Shown: positions 1 through 8,611, counted from the stretch's first letter. The stretch is DNA of 64,000 bases from Sphingobacterium haloxyli (GCF_002980525.1 NZ_PVBQ01000003.1:310001-374000), one strand, 5' to 3'. Notes: generated from the sequence alone by a model not told the origin. Translations and numbers: made by a program.

Positions 1-32
1 GTCATCTTCGCTTATTAATTTAATTCGAATAA

Positions 33-887
33 ATGGCAGTTGAGTTGAGTAAACTGGAGCAGTTTGTGGCGTTAGCACTGCAGGAAGATGTAGGGAATGG
101 CGACTATACTTCTTTATCCACTATTCAAGAAAATGTATTGGGAGAAGCAAAACTGCTTGTAAAAGATACCGGTATTCTTGCGGGAGTCGCGGTGGCAAAG
201 GATATCTTTCATATTATAGATCCGAATTTAAAGATTGATGTGACGTTGGACGACGGTGTGGAAATAAAGGTGGGAGATATAGCTTTTTTTGTTCAGGGTA
301 ATGTACACAGTATCTTAAAAGCGGAACGGTTGGTGCTGAATGTGATGCAACGCATGTCCGGAATCGCTACACGGACCAATCACTATGCTAAACAGTTGGC
401 TGGAACAAAATGTAAGGTATTGGATACACGAAAAACAACACCACTATTACGTTTTTTAGAAAAGGAAGCCGTGCGTATTGGAGGTGGCGCCAACCATCGC
501 TTTGGGCTGTATGATATGATTCTCATCAAGGATAACCATGTTGATTATGCTGGGGGTATTTCCAATGCGTTGACGCGAGCTCAAACTTATCTAACCACCA
601 AAGGATTGTCTATCCCTATCGAAATAGAAGTTCGGAGTTTTCAAGAACTCGAAGAGGTATTGGCTAATGAACATGTAGACCGCGTAATGTTTGATAATTT
701 TACACCGGAGGAGGTAGAGAAGGCCGTACAGCTAGTGAATGGCCGGTTGGTGACGGAAGCATCTGGCGGTATTACATTAGAAACGATTCGCGATTATGCG
801 CTGGCTGGAGTAGATTATATTTCGGTGGGTGCATTAACGCACTCTGTAAAAAGTTTGGATTTAAGCTTAAAAGCTAAAATTGTATAA
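33..887 (+). CDS. nadC: Nicotinate-nucleotide pyrophosphorylase (quinolinate phosphoribosyltransferase)
   Basis: Cytosolic enzyme of de novo NAD synthesis. It condenses quinolinate with PRPP to give nicotinate mononucleotide, CO2 and pyrophosphate. The 284 residues match the usual family length. Visible landmarks are the DTRKTTPLLR stretch near residue 130, the following GGGANHR and the ILIKDNH segment (phosphate and substrate binding), then MFDNF and the late EASGGI and ISVGALTHS strands of the type II PRTase barrel. The ATG at 33 is the first in frame. plsY follows after 27 bases on the same strand, so the two are probably co-transcribed. Nothing odd is seen. Confidence 0.96.
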   Translation: MAVELSKLEQFVALALQEDVGNGDYTSLSTIQENVLGEAKLLVKDTGILAGVAVAKDIFHIIDPNLKIDVTLDDGVEIKVGDIAFFVQGNVHSILKAERLVLNVMQRMSGIATRTNHYAKQLAGTKCKVLDTRKTTPLLRFLEKEAVRIGGGANHRFGLYDMILIKDNHVDYAGGISNALTRAQTYLTTKGLSIPIEIEVRSFQELEEVLANEHVDRVMFDNFTPEEVEKAVQLVNGRLVTEASGGITLETIRDYALAGVDYISVGALTHSVKSLDLSLKAKIV

Positions 888-914
888 TTATCTTTAGGAA
901 GCTTAAATTAATAT

Positions 915-1562
915 ATGATTTCGATTTATCTAATAGGCATAGTTATCTTAGCTTATCTGTTTGGTTCCATTCCATCGGCGGTATGGTTTGGTGAGGCTTT
1001 CTATGGAGTAGACGTGCGGGAATATGGAAGTGGAAATGCCGGAGCAACAAACACCTTTCGGGTGCTGGGTAAAAGGGCAGGGTCGATTGTCATGTTTGTC
1101 GATATCTTTAAAGGTTGGACCGCTACCAATTTACCTTATCTCTTAGATTCCACGGTTGTTGGTATACCAAGCTCTGTACAGTTCGTTAATTTCCAATTGG
1201 CACTGGGGGTTATTGCCGTGCTGGGACATCTTTTTCCCATTTTCGCTGGTTTTCGAGGTGGCAAAGGAGTCGCAACTCTATTCGGGATGGTTATTGCTAT
1301 TCATCCAGAAGCGGCGTTATGTTGCGTAAGTGTCTTTTTGTTGACGTTGATTATCACACATTATGTGTCGCTTAGTTCCATATTGGCAGGGTTTACCTTT
1401 CCATTTAGTATCGCATTTATTTTCCATACATCGGTTCCAGCCGTGTTATTATACGGTATAGCTATCTGTGCCTTGATATTGGTTACGCATCAAAAGAATA
1501 TTGAAAGACTATTGAAAGGCCACGAGTCCAAGATTTATCTGTTTAGGAAAAAGAAGATGTAG
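915..1562 (+). CDS. plsY: Glycerol-3-phosphate acyltransferase PlsY
   Basis: Integral inner-membrane enzyme that acylates the sn-1 position of glycerol-3-phosphate using acyl-phosphate, the first step of phospholipid synthesis. The three PlsY signatures are present: YLFGSIPSA with YGSGNAGATNTFRVLG near residues 13-50, a KGW motif after the second membrane segment, and GHLFPIFAGFRGGKGVAT near residue 105. About five hydrophobic membrane segments are visible in 215 residues, close to the family norm of about 200. It lies 27 bases after nadC, and a new promoter for the M48 gene follows it. Confidence 0.95.
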   Translation: MISIYLIGIVILAYLFGSIPSAVWFGEAFYGVDVREYGSGNAGATNTFRVLGKRAGSIVMFVDIFKGWTATNLPYLLDSTVVGIPSSVQFVNFQLALGVIAVLGHLFPIFAGFRGGKGVATLFGMVIAIHPEAALCCVSVFLLTLIITHYVSLSSILAGFTFPFSIAFIFHTSVPAVLLYGIAICALILVTHQKNIERLLKGHESKIYLFRKKKM

Positions 1563-1587
1563 GGTTGTTAAGCTTTTAGGCATAAGA

Positions 1588-1620
1588 TTTGTATCACTTT
1601 ATATTTATCTGTTACGTTTG
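1588..1620 (+). promoter_or_regulatory. Bacteroidota-type promoter of the M48 peptidase gene
   Basis: TTTG at 1588-1591 and TACGTTTG at 1613-1620 are separated by 21 bases. This fits the -33/-7 pattern (TTTG, TAnnTTTG) of the Bacteroidota primary sigma factor. The start codon lies 19 bases after the -7 box. It is the cleanest match to the consensus in the window. Confidence 0.65.
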
Positions 1621-1639
1621 TAGACAAACTTGAATTATT

Positions 1640-2446
1640 ATGAAAACGATTATTAAACATACCTTTCTGATCGCGATGGTGGCGATTATGGCAGCGTGCT
1701 CTACTGTGCCGTTGTCGGGTAGGAAGCAGTTGTCACTTGTTAGTGATGATCAGATACAGCAACAAGCTGCCGTAGCCTATAAGGAGTTTCTGGGCAATCC
1801 CAATACAAAAGTAGTGACTGGGACCTCGAACGCGACGTTGGTGAAAAAAGTCGGTAATAGGATTGCTTCTGCTGTAAATCAGTATCTTCAAGCTGAAGGC
1901 CTGTCAAATCAATTTAACTTTAATTGGGAGTTTAATTTGGTGCAGAGTTCTGACGTGAACGCATGGTGTATGCCGGGAGGTAAAGTGGCTATATATACAG
2001 GGATTTTACCATTTACAGCAAATGAAGATGGTTTAGCGACAGTAATGGGACATGAGATTGCACATGCGATTGCTCGTCACTCGATGGAGCAGATGTCTAA
2101 CCAATACGCCTTGCAGGTTGGCGCACAGGTGCTAGGCGTTGCGACTTCGGGAAAGAGCTCTATTGTACAGGGCTTGGTCAACAACGCTTATGGTATCGGA
2201 GGCCAACTGGCATTACTGAAATATTCGCGTAGTAACGAATCGGAAGCGGATCAGCTCGGTTTGATGTTTATGGCGATGGCAGGGTATAACCCACAACATG
2301 CGGTATCTTTTTGGGAACGTATGGCTAATGCGAAATCTAAAGCCAATGCGCAACCGGAATTTTTGAGTACACACCCTAGTGACGCTAGACGGGTCGCTGA
2401 TATTCAGAAGCTGATCCCACAAGCGATGCAATATTACAAAAGATAA
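1640..2446 (+). CDS. M48 family metalloprotease, lipoprotein (LoiP/YggG-like)
   Basis: Zinc endopeptidase predicted to be anchored as a periplasm-facing lipoprotein. The N-terminus has a basic start, a hydrophobic core and a lipobox (MAAC) with the lipidated Cys at residue 20. The active-site HExxH is visible as GHEIAHAIARH near residues 138-148, and the third zinc ligand is in the downstream NESEADQLG segment (about residue 200). The 268 residues fit single-domain M48 proteins. Such proteases degrade misfolded envelope proteins, but the specific substrate cannot be read from the sequence. It has its own promoter and a strong terminator overlapping its 3' end. Confidence 0.9.
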   Translation: MKTIIKHTFLIAMVAIMAACSTVPLSGRKQLSLVSDDQIQQQAAVAYKEFLGNPNTKVVTGTSNATLVKKVGNRIASAVNQYLQAEGLSNQFNFNWEFNLVQSSDVNAWCMPGGKVAIYTGILPFTANEDGLATVMGHEIAHAIARHSMEQMSNQYALQVGAQVLGVATSGKSSIVQGLVNNAYGIGGQLALLKYSRSNESEADQLGLMFMAMAGYNPQHAVSFWERMANAKSKANAQPEFLSTHPSDARRVADIQKLIPQAMQYYKR

Positions 2447-2478
2447 AAAAGAAAAGGCCTGCGGGCCTTTTCTTTTTT
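2445..2478. terminator. Bidirectional intrinsic terminator
   Basis: A perfect 15-bp stem (2445-2459 with 2464-2478) and a TGCG loop. The stem is GC-rich next to the loop and flanked by A and T runs on both sides, so it can serve both the M48 gene (+) and the PolX-like gene (-). The last codon and stop of the latter lie in the stem. Confidence 0.9.
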
Positions 2479-4147
2479 ATCTTTTCTTCCTCTGAACGAA
2501 ATACTGTTCAATCTCTTCAAGAGTAAACGCATTAAGACAGCGCCTTGGAGATAGTCCACCCTTTCTTGCTACGTATACGCCATATTGCATGTCGGTTAGA
2601 CCTTCGGTACGGTGAGCATCAGGATTGATGGATAGCAATACACCTTTTTCCAGCGCATATCTTTGCCAACGCCAGTCTAAGTCTAACCTTAGTGGATTAG
2701 CATTTATTTCAATAACTACTTGATTCGCCGCACAGGCGTCTATTACCTTTTTGTAATCGATCGGGTAGCCGGGTCGGCTGAGCAACAAACGACCTGTGGG
2801 GTGCCCGAGAATAGTGGTATACGGATTTTCAATCGCGGTAATCAAACGTTGGGTAGCTTTTTCTTCGTCCATACGCAAATTGCTATGGATAGAAGCGACC
2901 ACGAAATCGAATTTTGCAAGGATATCGTCTGGGTAATCCAGACTGCCGTCGGAGAGAATATCCGATTCTATTCCCCTGAAAATTCGAAAGGGCGCTAATT
3001 TATGGTTTAACCGTTCAATTTCTATCCATTGCTCTTTTACGCGTTCTATAGGAAGACCACTCGCATAAACCGCTGTCTTAGAATGGTCACAGATGCCGAA
3101 GTAGCTCAGCCCAAGTTCATCTTTGCAGTACGTTGCCATCTGTTCTAGCGAATGCACACCGTCGCTATAGGTTGAGTGATTGTGCAATGTGCCTTTTAGG
3201 TCGGCATACGTGATAAGCTCAGGTAGTTCGCCGTTTTTCGCCCAATTGATTTCTCCTGAACCTTCTCTTAGTTCGGGTTCGATATAGGATAATCCAAGCG
3301 CTTCGTAAATGGCTTCCTCGGACGCGAGTTCGGGTATGTCTGCCTGGATGGCTTGCAGCTCTTTTATGTGTATTTCACTTCCTGTCGTGAGCAACAAATC
3401 GATAGCAAAACGTTCCTCGGGGGTAGATTGTATACGGTAGCGGACACCTAGTTCATCGGTTAACTGAATAGCAGTATCTTCGTATTCTTCGGTCGTGTAT
3501 ACCGGTGTCTCTGCCAAAAAAGACCGTATTTCTGAAATGCTACAGGTTGTCAATATATCGACGGATGCAATGATTTCACATTTTCGTCTAATTTCTCCCG
3601 TAAAAGCATGCTGTTTCTCGGGAAAATGGCTGACAAGATTTCCAAGCAGGATTGCCGCAATCTTCTCGACTTTCGCATACAAGAATAATCCTTGATTTGC
3701 GTTGGAAAACTCTATGGATTTGCGAATTTCTTCCTGCGTTTTCAAGCCGAACCCTTTGGCTTCCATTAATCGGTTTTCGTTGCAGGCATAAAGAAGCTCT
3801 CCAATCGATTCAATACCAAGGTCTTTCCAGATAGACCGGATTTTTTTCGGCCCAAGACCCTTTATTGTGAGCATGGCCATAACGCCTGGCGGGGTCTGTG
3901 CAATAAGGTCGTCCAGTTCGGGGAATGAACCCGACTCTAGAATCAACATAATTCTTTCCGCCGTGCTTTTGCCAATACCTGGTTGTGTACTGAGCTGGTC
4001 TATCGTGGCACCCGTCGCTGGAAAAGGCAACTTATCAATCTTGAACGAGGCAGAGGCCATAGCTTTTGTTCGAAACGGGTTTTCGTTGAACAGCTCCATG
4101 AGTTGACTGTATAACTTAAAAATTTTGGCTATGGCCTTGTTTTCCAT
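2477..4147 (-). CDS. PolX-like protein: helix-hairpin-helix / degenerate Pol-beta core / PHP phosphoesterase
   Basis: 556 residues with the architecture of bacterial family X DNA polymerases. An N-terminal 8-kDa-like region and HhH motifs (QPGIGK near 56-60, KGLGPKK near 96-102) come first. A nucleotidyltransferase core spans about 150-300, and a C-terminal PHP domain runs from about residue 318. The PHP metal ligands look intact: HNHSTYSDG, CDHS, GIESDIL, SIHSNL, GHPTGR and NPDAHR. This predicts 3'-5' exonuclease, AP-endonuclease or phosphatase activity in repair. The polymerase core is altered: GEIRR (184-188) stands where GSxRR is expected, and SVD (195-197) where DxD is expected, so one catalytic Asp is Ser. 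Polymerase activity is therefore doubtful. It ends in the shared terminator and is separated from ndh by only 6 bases. Confidence 0.88.
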   Translation of the reverse strand: MENKAIAKIFKLYSQLMELFNENPFRTKAMASASFKIDKLPFPATGATIDQLSTQPGIGKSTAERIMLILESGSFPELDDLIAQTPPGVMAMLTIKGLGPKKIRSIWKDLGIESIGELLYACNENRLMEAKGFGLKTQEEIRKSIEFSNANQGLFLYAKVEKIAAILLGNLVSHFPEKQHAFTGEIRRKCEIIASVDILTTCSISEIRSFLAETPVYTTEEYEDTAIQLTDELGVRYRIQSTPEERFAIDLLLTTGSEIHIKELQAIQADIPELASEEAIYEALGLSYIEPELREGSGEINWAKNGELPELITYADLKGTLHNHSTYSDGVHSLEQMATYCKDELGLSYFGICDHSKTAVYASGLPIERVKEQWIEIERLNHKLAPFRIFRGIESDILSDGSLDYPDDILAKFDFVVASIHSNLRMDEEKATQRLITAIENPYTTILGHPTGRLLLSRPGYPIDYKKVIDACAANQVVIEINANPLRLDLDWRWQRYALEKGVLLSINPDAHRTEGLTDMQYGVYVARKGGLSPRRCLNAFTLEEIEQYFVQRKKR

Positions 4148-4153
4148 AATTAT

Positions 4154-5467
4154 TTAAGAGTGATATTCGACTTCTGTTTCCTTTTCTACGTCTGGTCGTT
4201 TGTATTTATTGATGATCAGGCGGATACCGCTGTTTTTGGTAAAAAATTTAATCGTCCAGTTAACAAAGGTCACTAATTTGTTCCTAAATCCAAAAATGGA
4301 AACGAGATGGACAAACATCCAAGTGAGCCAAGCTAAAAAACCTTTCATGTGGAAGCGCCCCATATCGACCACGGCCTTATTTCTTCCAATGGTCGCCATA
4401 GAACCTTTGTCGAAATATTTAAAATCAGTGGTTTGTTCATTATTCATCTGTTTTAGGATGTGTTTGGCTACATAGGCACCTTGTTGTTGTGCGGCGGGCG
4501 CTACACCTGGAAGCCCTCTGGGGGTGTCTTCCGTAATCATTGCCGCGACGTCGCCGATAGCATAGACGTTTTCCATCCCGCTGACACGACATTGCCCATC
4601 TGTTTGAATGCGGTTCCCGCGCTGAATAATTTCTGGACGTATTCCTGTCGGAAATTGCCCCATTACACCAGCTCCCCAAATCACTGTTTTGGTTGGGATA
4701 CTTTCCCCATTGGAAAATGTAATGGTGTTGCCATCGTAACCCGTTACCTGCGCGTTGAGTAATACATTCACACCAAGATCTCGCAAGTAGCGTTCGGCGT
4801 CCTGTGACGATTTTTCAGATAACGCCGCTAAGATTTTTCCAGTACCTTCGACAAGGTATACTTTCATCTCATTTTTGGAAAGTTCTGGATAATCTTTTTT
4901 TAGCATGTGGAGTTGAATTTCTGCAATGGCTCCAGAAAGTTCTACACCTGTAGGGCCACCTCCCACGACGACAAAATTAAGAAAGCGCTCCCGGTCGTGG
5001 TAGTTTTTGCGTAGTACGGCTTCCTCTAGATTTTGCAATACATAGCTTCGGATATTTAAAGCTTCATGAATGCTCTTCATGGGCAATGCATATTTCTCGA
5101 CCTGCTTATTACCGAAGAAATTGGACGTCGCGCCGGTCGCAATAACCAGATAATCGTAATCATAGTCGCCGACCGATGTTTTGACAATCTTTTGTGCATG
5201 ATCGATTTCGGTAACGTCAGCCATTCTAAATCGAAAGTTCTGCTGCGATTTGAACATTTTACGGATAGGAAAAGAAATGGCATCCGCTGCTAATGTTCCA
5301 GTAGCTACTTGGTACATCAGCGGCTGAAAAGTGTGGAAGTTATTTCTGTCGATCAATAATACTTCAACTTCTTTATCTTTTAAGCTTCTGGCGACCTCGA
5401 CACCACCAAAACCGCCTCCGATGATAATTACTCTCGGAAAGCTTCTTTCAGAACGATTTAATAACAT
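4154..5467 (-). CDS. ndh: Type II NADH:quinone oxidoreductase (NDH-2)
   Basis: Single-subunit, non-proton-pumping FAD flavoenzyme that passes electrons from NADH to the menaquinone pool. There is an N-terminal FAD dinucleotide fold (IIGGGFGGVEVAR near 15-28), the FHTFQPLMYQVATG segment typical of NDH-2, a second GxGxxG (VVGGGPTGVELSG near 165-178) for NADH, and a C-terminal FAD contact (YAIGDVA). A hydrophobic, basic C-terminal tail (about 375-420) fits peripheral membrane attachment. At 437 residues it is of standard length. It reads into the PolX-like gene, with a 6-base gap, so the two are co-transcribed unless an internal promoter exists. Confidence 0.92.
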   Translation of the reverse strand: MLLNRSERSFPRVIIIGGGFGGVEVARSLKDKEVEVLLIDRNNFHTFQPLMYQVATGTLAADAISFPIRKMFKSQQNFRFRMADVTEIDHAQKIVKTSVGDYDYDYLVIATGATSNFFGNKQVEKYALPMKSIHEALNIRSYVLQNLEEAVLRKNYHDRERFLNFVVVGGGPTGVELSGAIAEIQLHMLKKDYPELSKNEMKVYLVEGTGKILAALSEKSSQDAERYLRDLGVNVLLNAQVTGYDGNTITFSNGESIPTKTVIWGAGVMGQFPTGIRPEIIQRGNRIQTDGQCRVSGMENVYAIGDVAAMITEDTPRGLPGVAPAAQQQGAYVAKHILKQMNNEQTTDFKYFDKGSMATIGRNKAVVDMGRFHMKGFLAWLTWMFVHLVSIFGFRNKLVTFVNWTIKFFTKNSGIRLIINKYKRPDVEKETEVEYHS

Positions 5468-5495
5468 GATAAACTAATTTTGTTCTATTTTGGGG

Positions 5496-5503
5496 CAAAA
5501 GTA
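5496..5503 (-). promoter_or_regulatory. Probable -7 box of ndh
   Basis: On the minus strand the bases read TACTTTTG, an exact TAnnTTTG match. It sits 29 bases upstream of the ndh start, in the gap behind the ferredoxin gene. No clear -33 TTTG is seen. Confidence 0.45.
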
Positions 5504-5536
5504 CGAAAAACATAGCGTAAAAATTTGTGCCATTTG

Positions 5537-5866
5537 TTATTGTAATGTTCCTTTGATTTTAAGTCGTAATCCGTCGTGGTCGTTGGTGAGGTACAACTGA
5601 CAGGCGAGTCTGCTTTCCATATCTGCATCCGGTAGCGTATCCAACATATCGAGTTCCTGATCTGAGGCTGCGGGCAAGCTGTCGCCGCCGTTTAATATAT
5701 GTATATGGCAGGTTGCGCATAACGCCATCCCGCCACATGTAGCAAGGATATCGTATTCGGACGCCCTCAGTATTTCCATTAGACTTAGATTAATGTCTGT
5801 AGGAACTTCGATAGTTTGCGTTGTTCCATCACGGTCTTCGACGGTAATGTTGATGATGTTTTCCAT
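5537..5866 (-). CDS. [2Fe-2S] ferredoxin, adrenodoxin/putidaredoxin type
   Basis: A 109-residue soluble electron carrier. The cluster ligands are visible as C-G-G-M-A-L-C-A-T-C (Cx5Cx2C, about residues 43-52), with the fourth Cys in ACQLYL near residue 90. This is the spacing of vertebrate-type and ISC-type ferredoxins, not plant-type. It directly abuts the upstream reductase gene (that stop at 5867, this start at 5866). It is therefore almost certainly translated with its reductase and is the obvious partner. The terminal acceptor is not encoded nearby. Confidence 0.93.
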   Translation of the reverse strand: MENIINITVEDRDGTTQTIEVPTDINLSLMEILRASEYDILATCGGMALCATCHIHILNGGDSLPAASDQELDMLDTLPDADMESRLACQLYLTNDHDGLRLKIKGTLQ

Positions 5867-6871
5867 TTAAAATGTATTAACCCCATTCACGGTGGTGTAT
5901 TTAAAACTCAACTTTTGGTCCGGATAAACATACTTAAACGCACTTTGACACATCAAAGCAGCCTCGTGATATCCACACAGGATTAGTTTAAGTTTTCCGG
6001 GATAGGTGTTGATATCGCCGATTGCATAGATACGCTCTACATTGGTTGCGTAATCATATGTATCAACCTGTATTGCGTTCTTATCAATATTCAGTCCCCA
6101 TTCGGCAATTGGGCCCAGTTTAGGGCTTAATCCATATAAGGGAATAAAGTCTTCGGCAGGCACTACAATATTTTCCTTCTGTTTGTTGATCAAGTGAATG
6201 TGTTCCAAGTGGCCATTTCCACCGAGAGAAACTAAGTTATGAGACAAAAGCAGGTTTATTTTTCCTTCTTGTGCGAGTCGGTGGACCTTTTCAGCAGAAT
6301 CAGGCGCACCCCGAAACGAATCATTTCGATGTACGAGGGTCACTTCTTTTGCGACGTTAGCGAGGTAGACTGTCCAGTCCAGGGCGGAATCTCCGCCGCC
6401 AGCAATAACAATATGCTTATCGCGGAACCGCTCTGGATCTTTGATCATATAGTGTACATGCGATTTTTCATAAAGCTCTAAATTGACCAAGTCGGGCTTG
6501 CGCGGTTCAAAACAGCCTAGTCCGCCTGCAATGACGACCACCTGGCAATGGATTACAGTGCCATCGGAACCGATGACATGGAAAGAGCCGTCATCTTGTT
6601 TCTGTAAACCTTCTACGCGCTCCCCGAGTGTAAATGTGGGTTTGAATGGTGCAATTTGTTCCATTTGTTTGTCGATAAGCTCTTGCGCTTTGATATTTGG
6701 ATACCCTGGAATATCGTAAATTGGCTTATGTGGGTATATTTCTGAAAGTTGTCCGCCAACTTGGGGCAGCACGTCTATTACATGGCACCTCATTTTTAAT
6801 AGGCCGGCTTCGAATACAGCGAATAAACCAACCGGGCCGGCGCCAATAATGCATATATCTTTTTCAATCAT
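5867..6871 (-). CDS. Ferredoxin--NADP(+) reductase, thioredoxin-reductase-like (type 2 FNR)
   Basis: A 334-residue FAD enzyme. CIIGAGPVGLFA (about 7-18) is the FAD fold, with the PQVGGQLSEIYP segment (near 36-47) typical of YumC/type 2 FNRs. IVIAGGGDSALDW (about 151-163) is the NADPH fold, and YAIGDI the FAD closing motif. There is no CxxC between the two nucleotide domains, which separates it from thioredoxin reductase. It transfers electrons between NADPH and ferredoxin. It starts inside the end of the MarR gene (8-base overlap) and abuts the ferredoxin gene: one translationally coupled operon. Confidence 0.93.
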   Translation of the reverse strand: MIEKDICIIGAGPVGLFAVFEAGLLKMRCHVIDVLPQVGGQLSEIYPHKPIYDIPGYPNIKAQELIDKQMEQIAPFKPTFTLGERVEGLQKQDDGSFHVIGSDGTVIHCQVVVIAGGLGCFEPRKPDLVNLELYEKSHVHYMIKDPERFRDKHIVIAGGGDSALDWTVYLANVAKEVTLVHRNDSFRGAPDSAEKVHRLAQEGKINLLLSHNLVSLGGNGHLEHIHLINKQKENIVVPAEDFIPLYGLSPKLGPIAEWGLNIDKNAIQVDTYDYATNVERIYAIGDINTYPGKLKLILCGYHEAALMCQSAFKYVYPDQKLSFKYTTVNGVNTF

Positions 6872-7325
6872 AGTTTTCTTTTTGCTTTTCGTGAATATTC
6901 AAATTGTCATATATCGTATTCAGTATCCTAGTGAAATTTTTGAAATCCTCCTCCGAAAGATTTTCCCAGGCCTTCATACGAATTTGCGCAATCTCCGGAG
7001 AGAGTTCTTTTACTTTCTTTTTGCCGTTAGTTGTAAGTTGTATAAGTAGACATCGTCTATCCGCTGGGTGCCCTACGCGTTCCACCAATTCTTTTTTTAT
7101 GATAATATCAACGATGCGGGTCAAGGTAGGCTGGTCTTTTCCTGTTTTTTCGGCAAGTTCCTTGTGTGTCATCTGGTCTTTATTATATAAGGCTTTCAAG
7201 ATAGACCATTGATCGATGGTTATATCAAACGACTTTTGTGAAAAAGCAGTCTGTGCGTATTGTTTAACTCGTCTGGCGGTCCGATCCAGTAGAAAAGAAT
7301 ATTGTGTATATTGTTCTTTTTTCAT
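6864..7325 (-). CDS. MarR family transcriptional regulator
   Basis: About 153 residues from the ATG at 7325 (MKKEQYTQ...). The longer frame from the ATG at 7394 would add 23 residues lying over a perfect inverted repeat, so I prefer the shorter start. The winged helix is visible in SILKALYNKDQMTHKELAEKTGKDQ and PTLTRIVDIIIKKELVER, followed by the DRR wing (HPADRRCLL). It is a dimeric repressor or activator in the MarR/SlyA group. It is the first gene of the FNR-ferredoxin operon, overlapping FNR by 8 bases, and so is a likely autoregulator of that operon. The effector is unknown; no conserved sensing Cys is evident. Confidence 0.88.
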   Translation of the reverse strand: MKKEQYTQYSFLLDRTARRVKQYAQTAFSQKSFDITIDQWSILKALYNKDQMTHKELAEKTGKDQPTLTRIVDIIIKKELVERVGHPADRRCLLIQLTTNGKKKVKELSPEIAQIRMKAWENLSEEDFKNFTRILNTIYDNLNIHEKQKENYD

Positions 7326-7360
7326 TATGATGACTTGTCTTTTAAAATGCAATGAAGCCT

Positions 7361-7400
7361 GCATGAATGATTGATGTCTTTTTTGTATGGTCATTCATGC
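7361..7400. promoter_or_regulatory. 10-bp perfect inverted repeat upstream of the MarR gene (candidate operator)
   Basis: GCATGAATGA at 7361-7370 is mirrored exactly by TCATTCATGC at 7391-7400, 20 bases apart. It lies 36-75 bases upstream of the preferred MarR start. The arm-to-arm distance of about 30 bp places both arms on one DNA face over three helical turns, so MarR autoregulation is plausible. It could instead form an RNA hairpin in the leader. Confidence 0.45.
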
Positions 7401-7460
7401 TGATTGCACAGCAATTATTAGTATGACAAGTAAAATTACGAAAAGATTAATGTACTACAA

Positions 7461-7491
7461 AAAAAGGCCTGGATTTTGTCCAAGCCTTTTT
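7461..7491 (-). terminator. Intrinsic terminator of the acyl-ACP desaturase gene
   Basis: Arms 7461-7472 and 7480-7491 pair with a 7-base loop. On the minus-strand RNA the single non-Watson-Crick pair is a G-U wobble, and a U run follows, so the hairpin suits the minus-strand desaturase gene ending at 7497. Confidence 0.8.
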
Positions 7492-7496
7492 CAATG

Positions 7497-8492
7497 TCAC
7501 CCATAAATCCATTTAAACTTATACTGAATCTCGGGGATTTTTATCCGTTCTGCCAACCTTGTAAGGCGATCGGGCAATTTCATGAGGTAGTCTCGCGCTT
7601 TTTCTCCTTGTTCGTTCAAATTGGATACTTTGTCAATAGCCCATTCACGGTTAAGGTCTCGAAGAATATCGACATAATCCAAAGCTGTGTATACTTCTAT
7701 GCGTTGTGCCGCATCAGAGAAATGTGCAAACGCTTCTCCCTGTGGCTCGCCAGATTCACGTAAAAAATGGGCAGGCATGACAATCTTTTTACGCATCATA
7801 TCCTCGAAAGCTATCATAACCTCGCTTGGATCGACCTGCAAGGCGTGTGATATAAATGACATGTAGGCCTTGGCGTGCCGAGCCTCGTCGGCGGCAATGA
7901 CGCCGCACATTTTAGCCAATAGTTTATCGCCTGACTTTTTTGAAATGCCGGCTACCCGTCGGTGAGAGACATTAGTTGCTAACTCCTGGAATGAGGTATA
8001 GATAAAATTGCGATAGGGGTCAGGACCGGTACCGATATCAAAGCCGTCTTTTATCAGGTATTGAGTTGATATTTCAAATTGCCGCATATCAATGCGTCCG
8101 GATAGATATAGGTATTTATTTAATAAATCGCCGTGACGGTTTTCTTCCGCGGTCCAAGCTCTTACCCACTTCATCCATCCGCCTTGTTCGTTTTTTTCGA
8201 CATCTTCCGCCATAGTCAGCCACGACTCATAGGTAGGAAGCGCTTCTTCGGTAATTGTATCACCAATAAGTACTGCGACTAAATCGTAAGGAAGTTCTTT
8301 TGCACTTTCTTGTAAATCCCTCACTTCTTCAAAAAAAGTATCACGCGAGGCATCGGGTAAGAAATCAGCTGGTTGCCACATTTCTTCTACGGGCTTTAGA
8401 TACTCGCTCATTTCATTCAACATGAACGGCTCTAAATATGCCATGACCTCTCTTCTTGAGCCCTCGGGGATATTTAATGGTAATTCTTGCAT
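7497..8492 (-). CDS. Acyl-ACP desaturase (soluble di-iron fatty acid desaturase)
   Basis: Ferritin-like di-iron enzyme that introduces a double bond into acyl-ACP using O2 and reduced ferredoxin. Both iron-binding repeats are visible: EENRHGDLLNKYLYLSGR (first ExxH, about residue 133 from the chosen start) and ADEARHAKAY (second ExxH, about residue 220). I chose the ATG at 8492 (MQELPLNIPEG), giving 331 residues. The longer TTG frame from 8546 adds an atypical hydrophobic stretch and would span the TATCTTTG -7 box. The ferredoxin/FNR operon lies immediately downstream on the same strand, behind a terminator, and is a natural though unproven electron source. Confidence 0.92.
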   Translation of the reverse strand: MQELPLNIPEGSRREVMAYLEPFMLNEMSEYLKPVEEMWQPADFLPDASRDTFFEEVRDLQESAKELPYDLVAVLIGDTITEEALPTYESWLTMAEDVEKNEQGGWMKWVRAWTAEENRHGDLLNKYLYLSGRIDMRQFEISTQYLIKDGFDIGTGPDPYRNFIYTSFQELATNVSHRRVAGISKKSGDKLLAKMCGVIAADEARHAKAYMSFISHALQVDPSEVMIAFEDMMRKKIVMPAHFLRESGEPQGEAFAHFSDAAQRIEVYTALDYVDILRDLNREWAIDKVSNLNEQGEKARDYLMKLPDRLTRLAERIKIPEIQYKFKWIYG

Positions 8493-8500
8493 ATCTAGTA

Positions 8501-8508
8501 CAAAGATA
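8501..8508 (-). promoter_or_regulatory. -7 box upstream of the desaturase gene
   Basis: Minus-strand TATCTTTG, an exact consensus, only 8 bases upstream of the ATG at 8492. Transcription would begin almost at the start codon, giving a very short or absent leader. The -33 element is not clear. Confidence 0.4.
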
Positions 8509-8611
8509 ACCAATTGAGAATAAATTAAAGGTGTGTATCGATACAAAAATGGTTGTGATGTAAAATCATTTTAATATGGATTTGCATCTCGAAATAAAAA
8601 GAATACATCGC

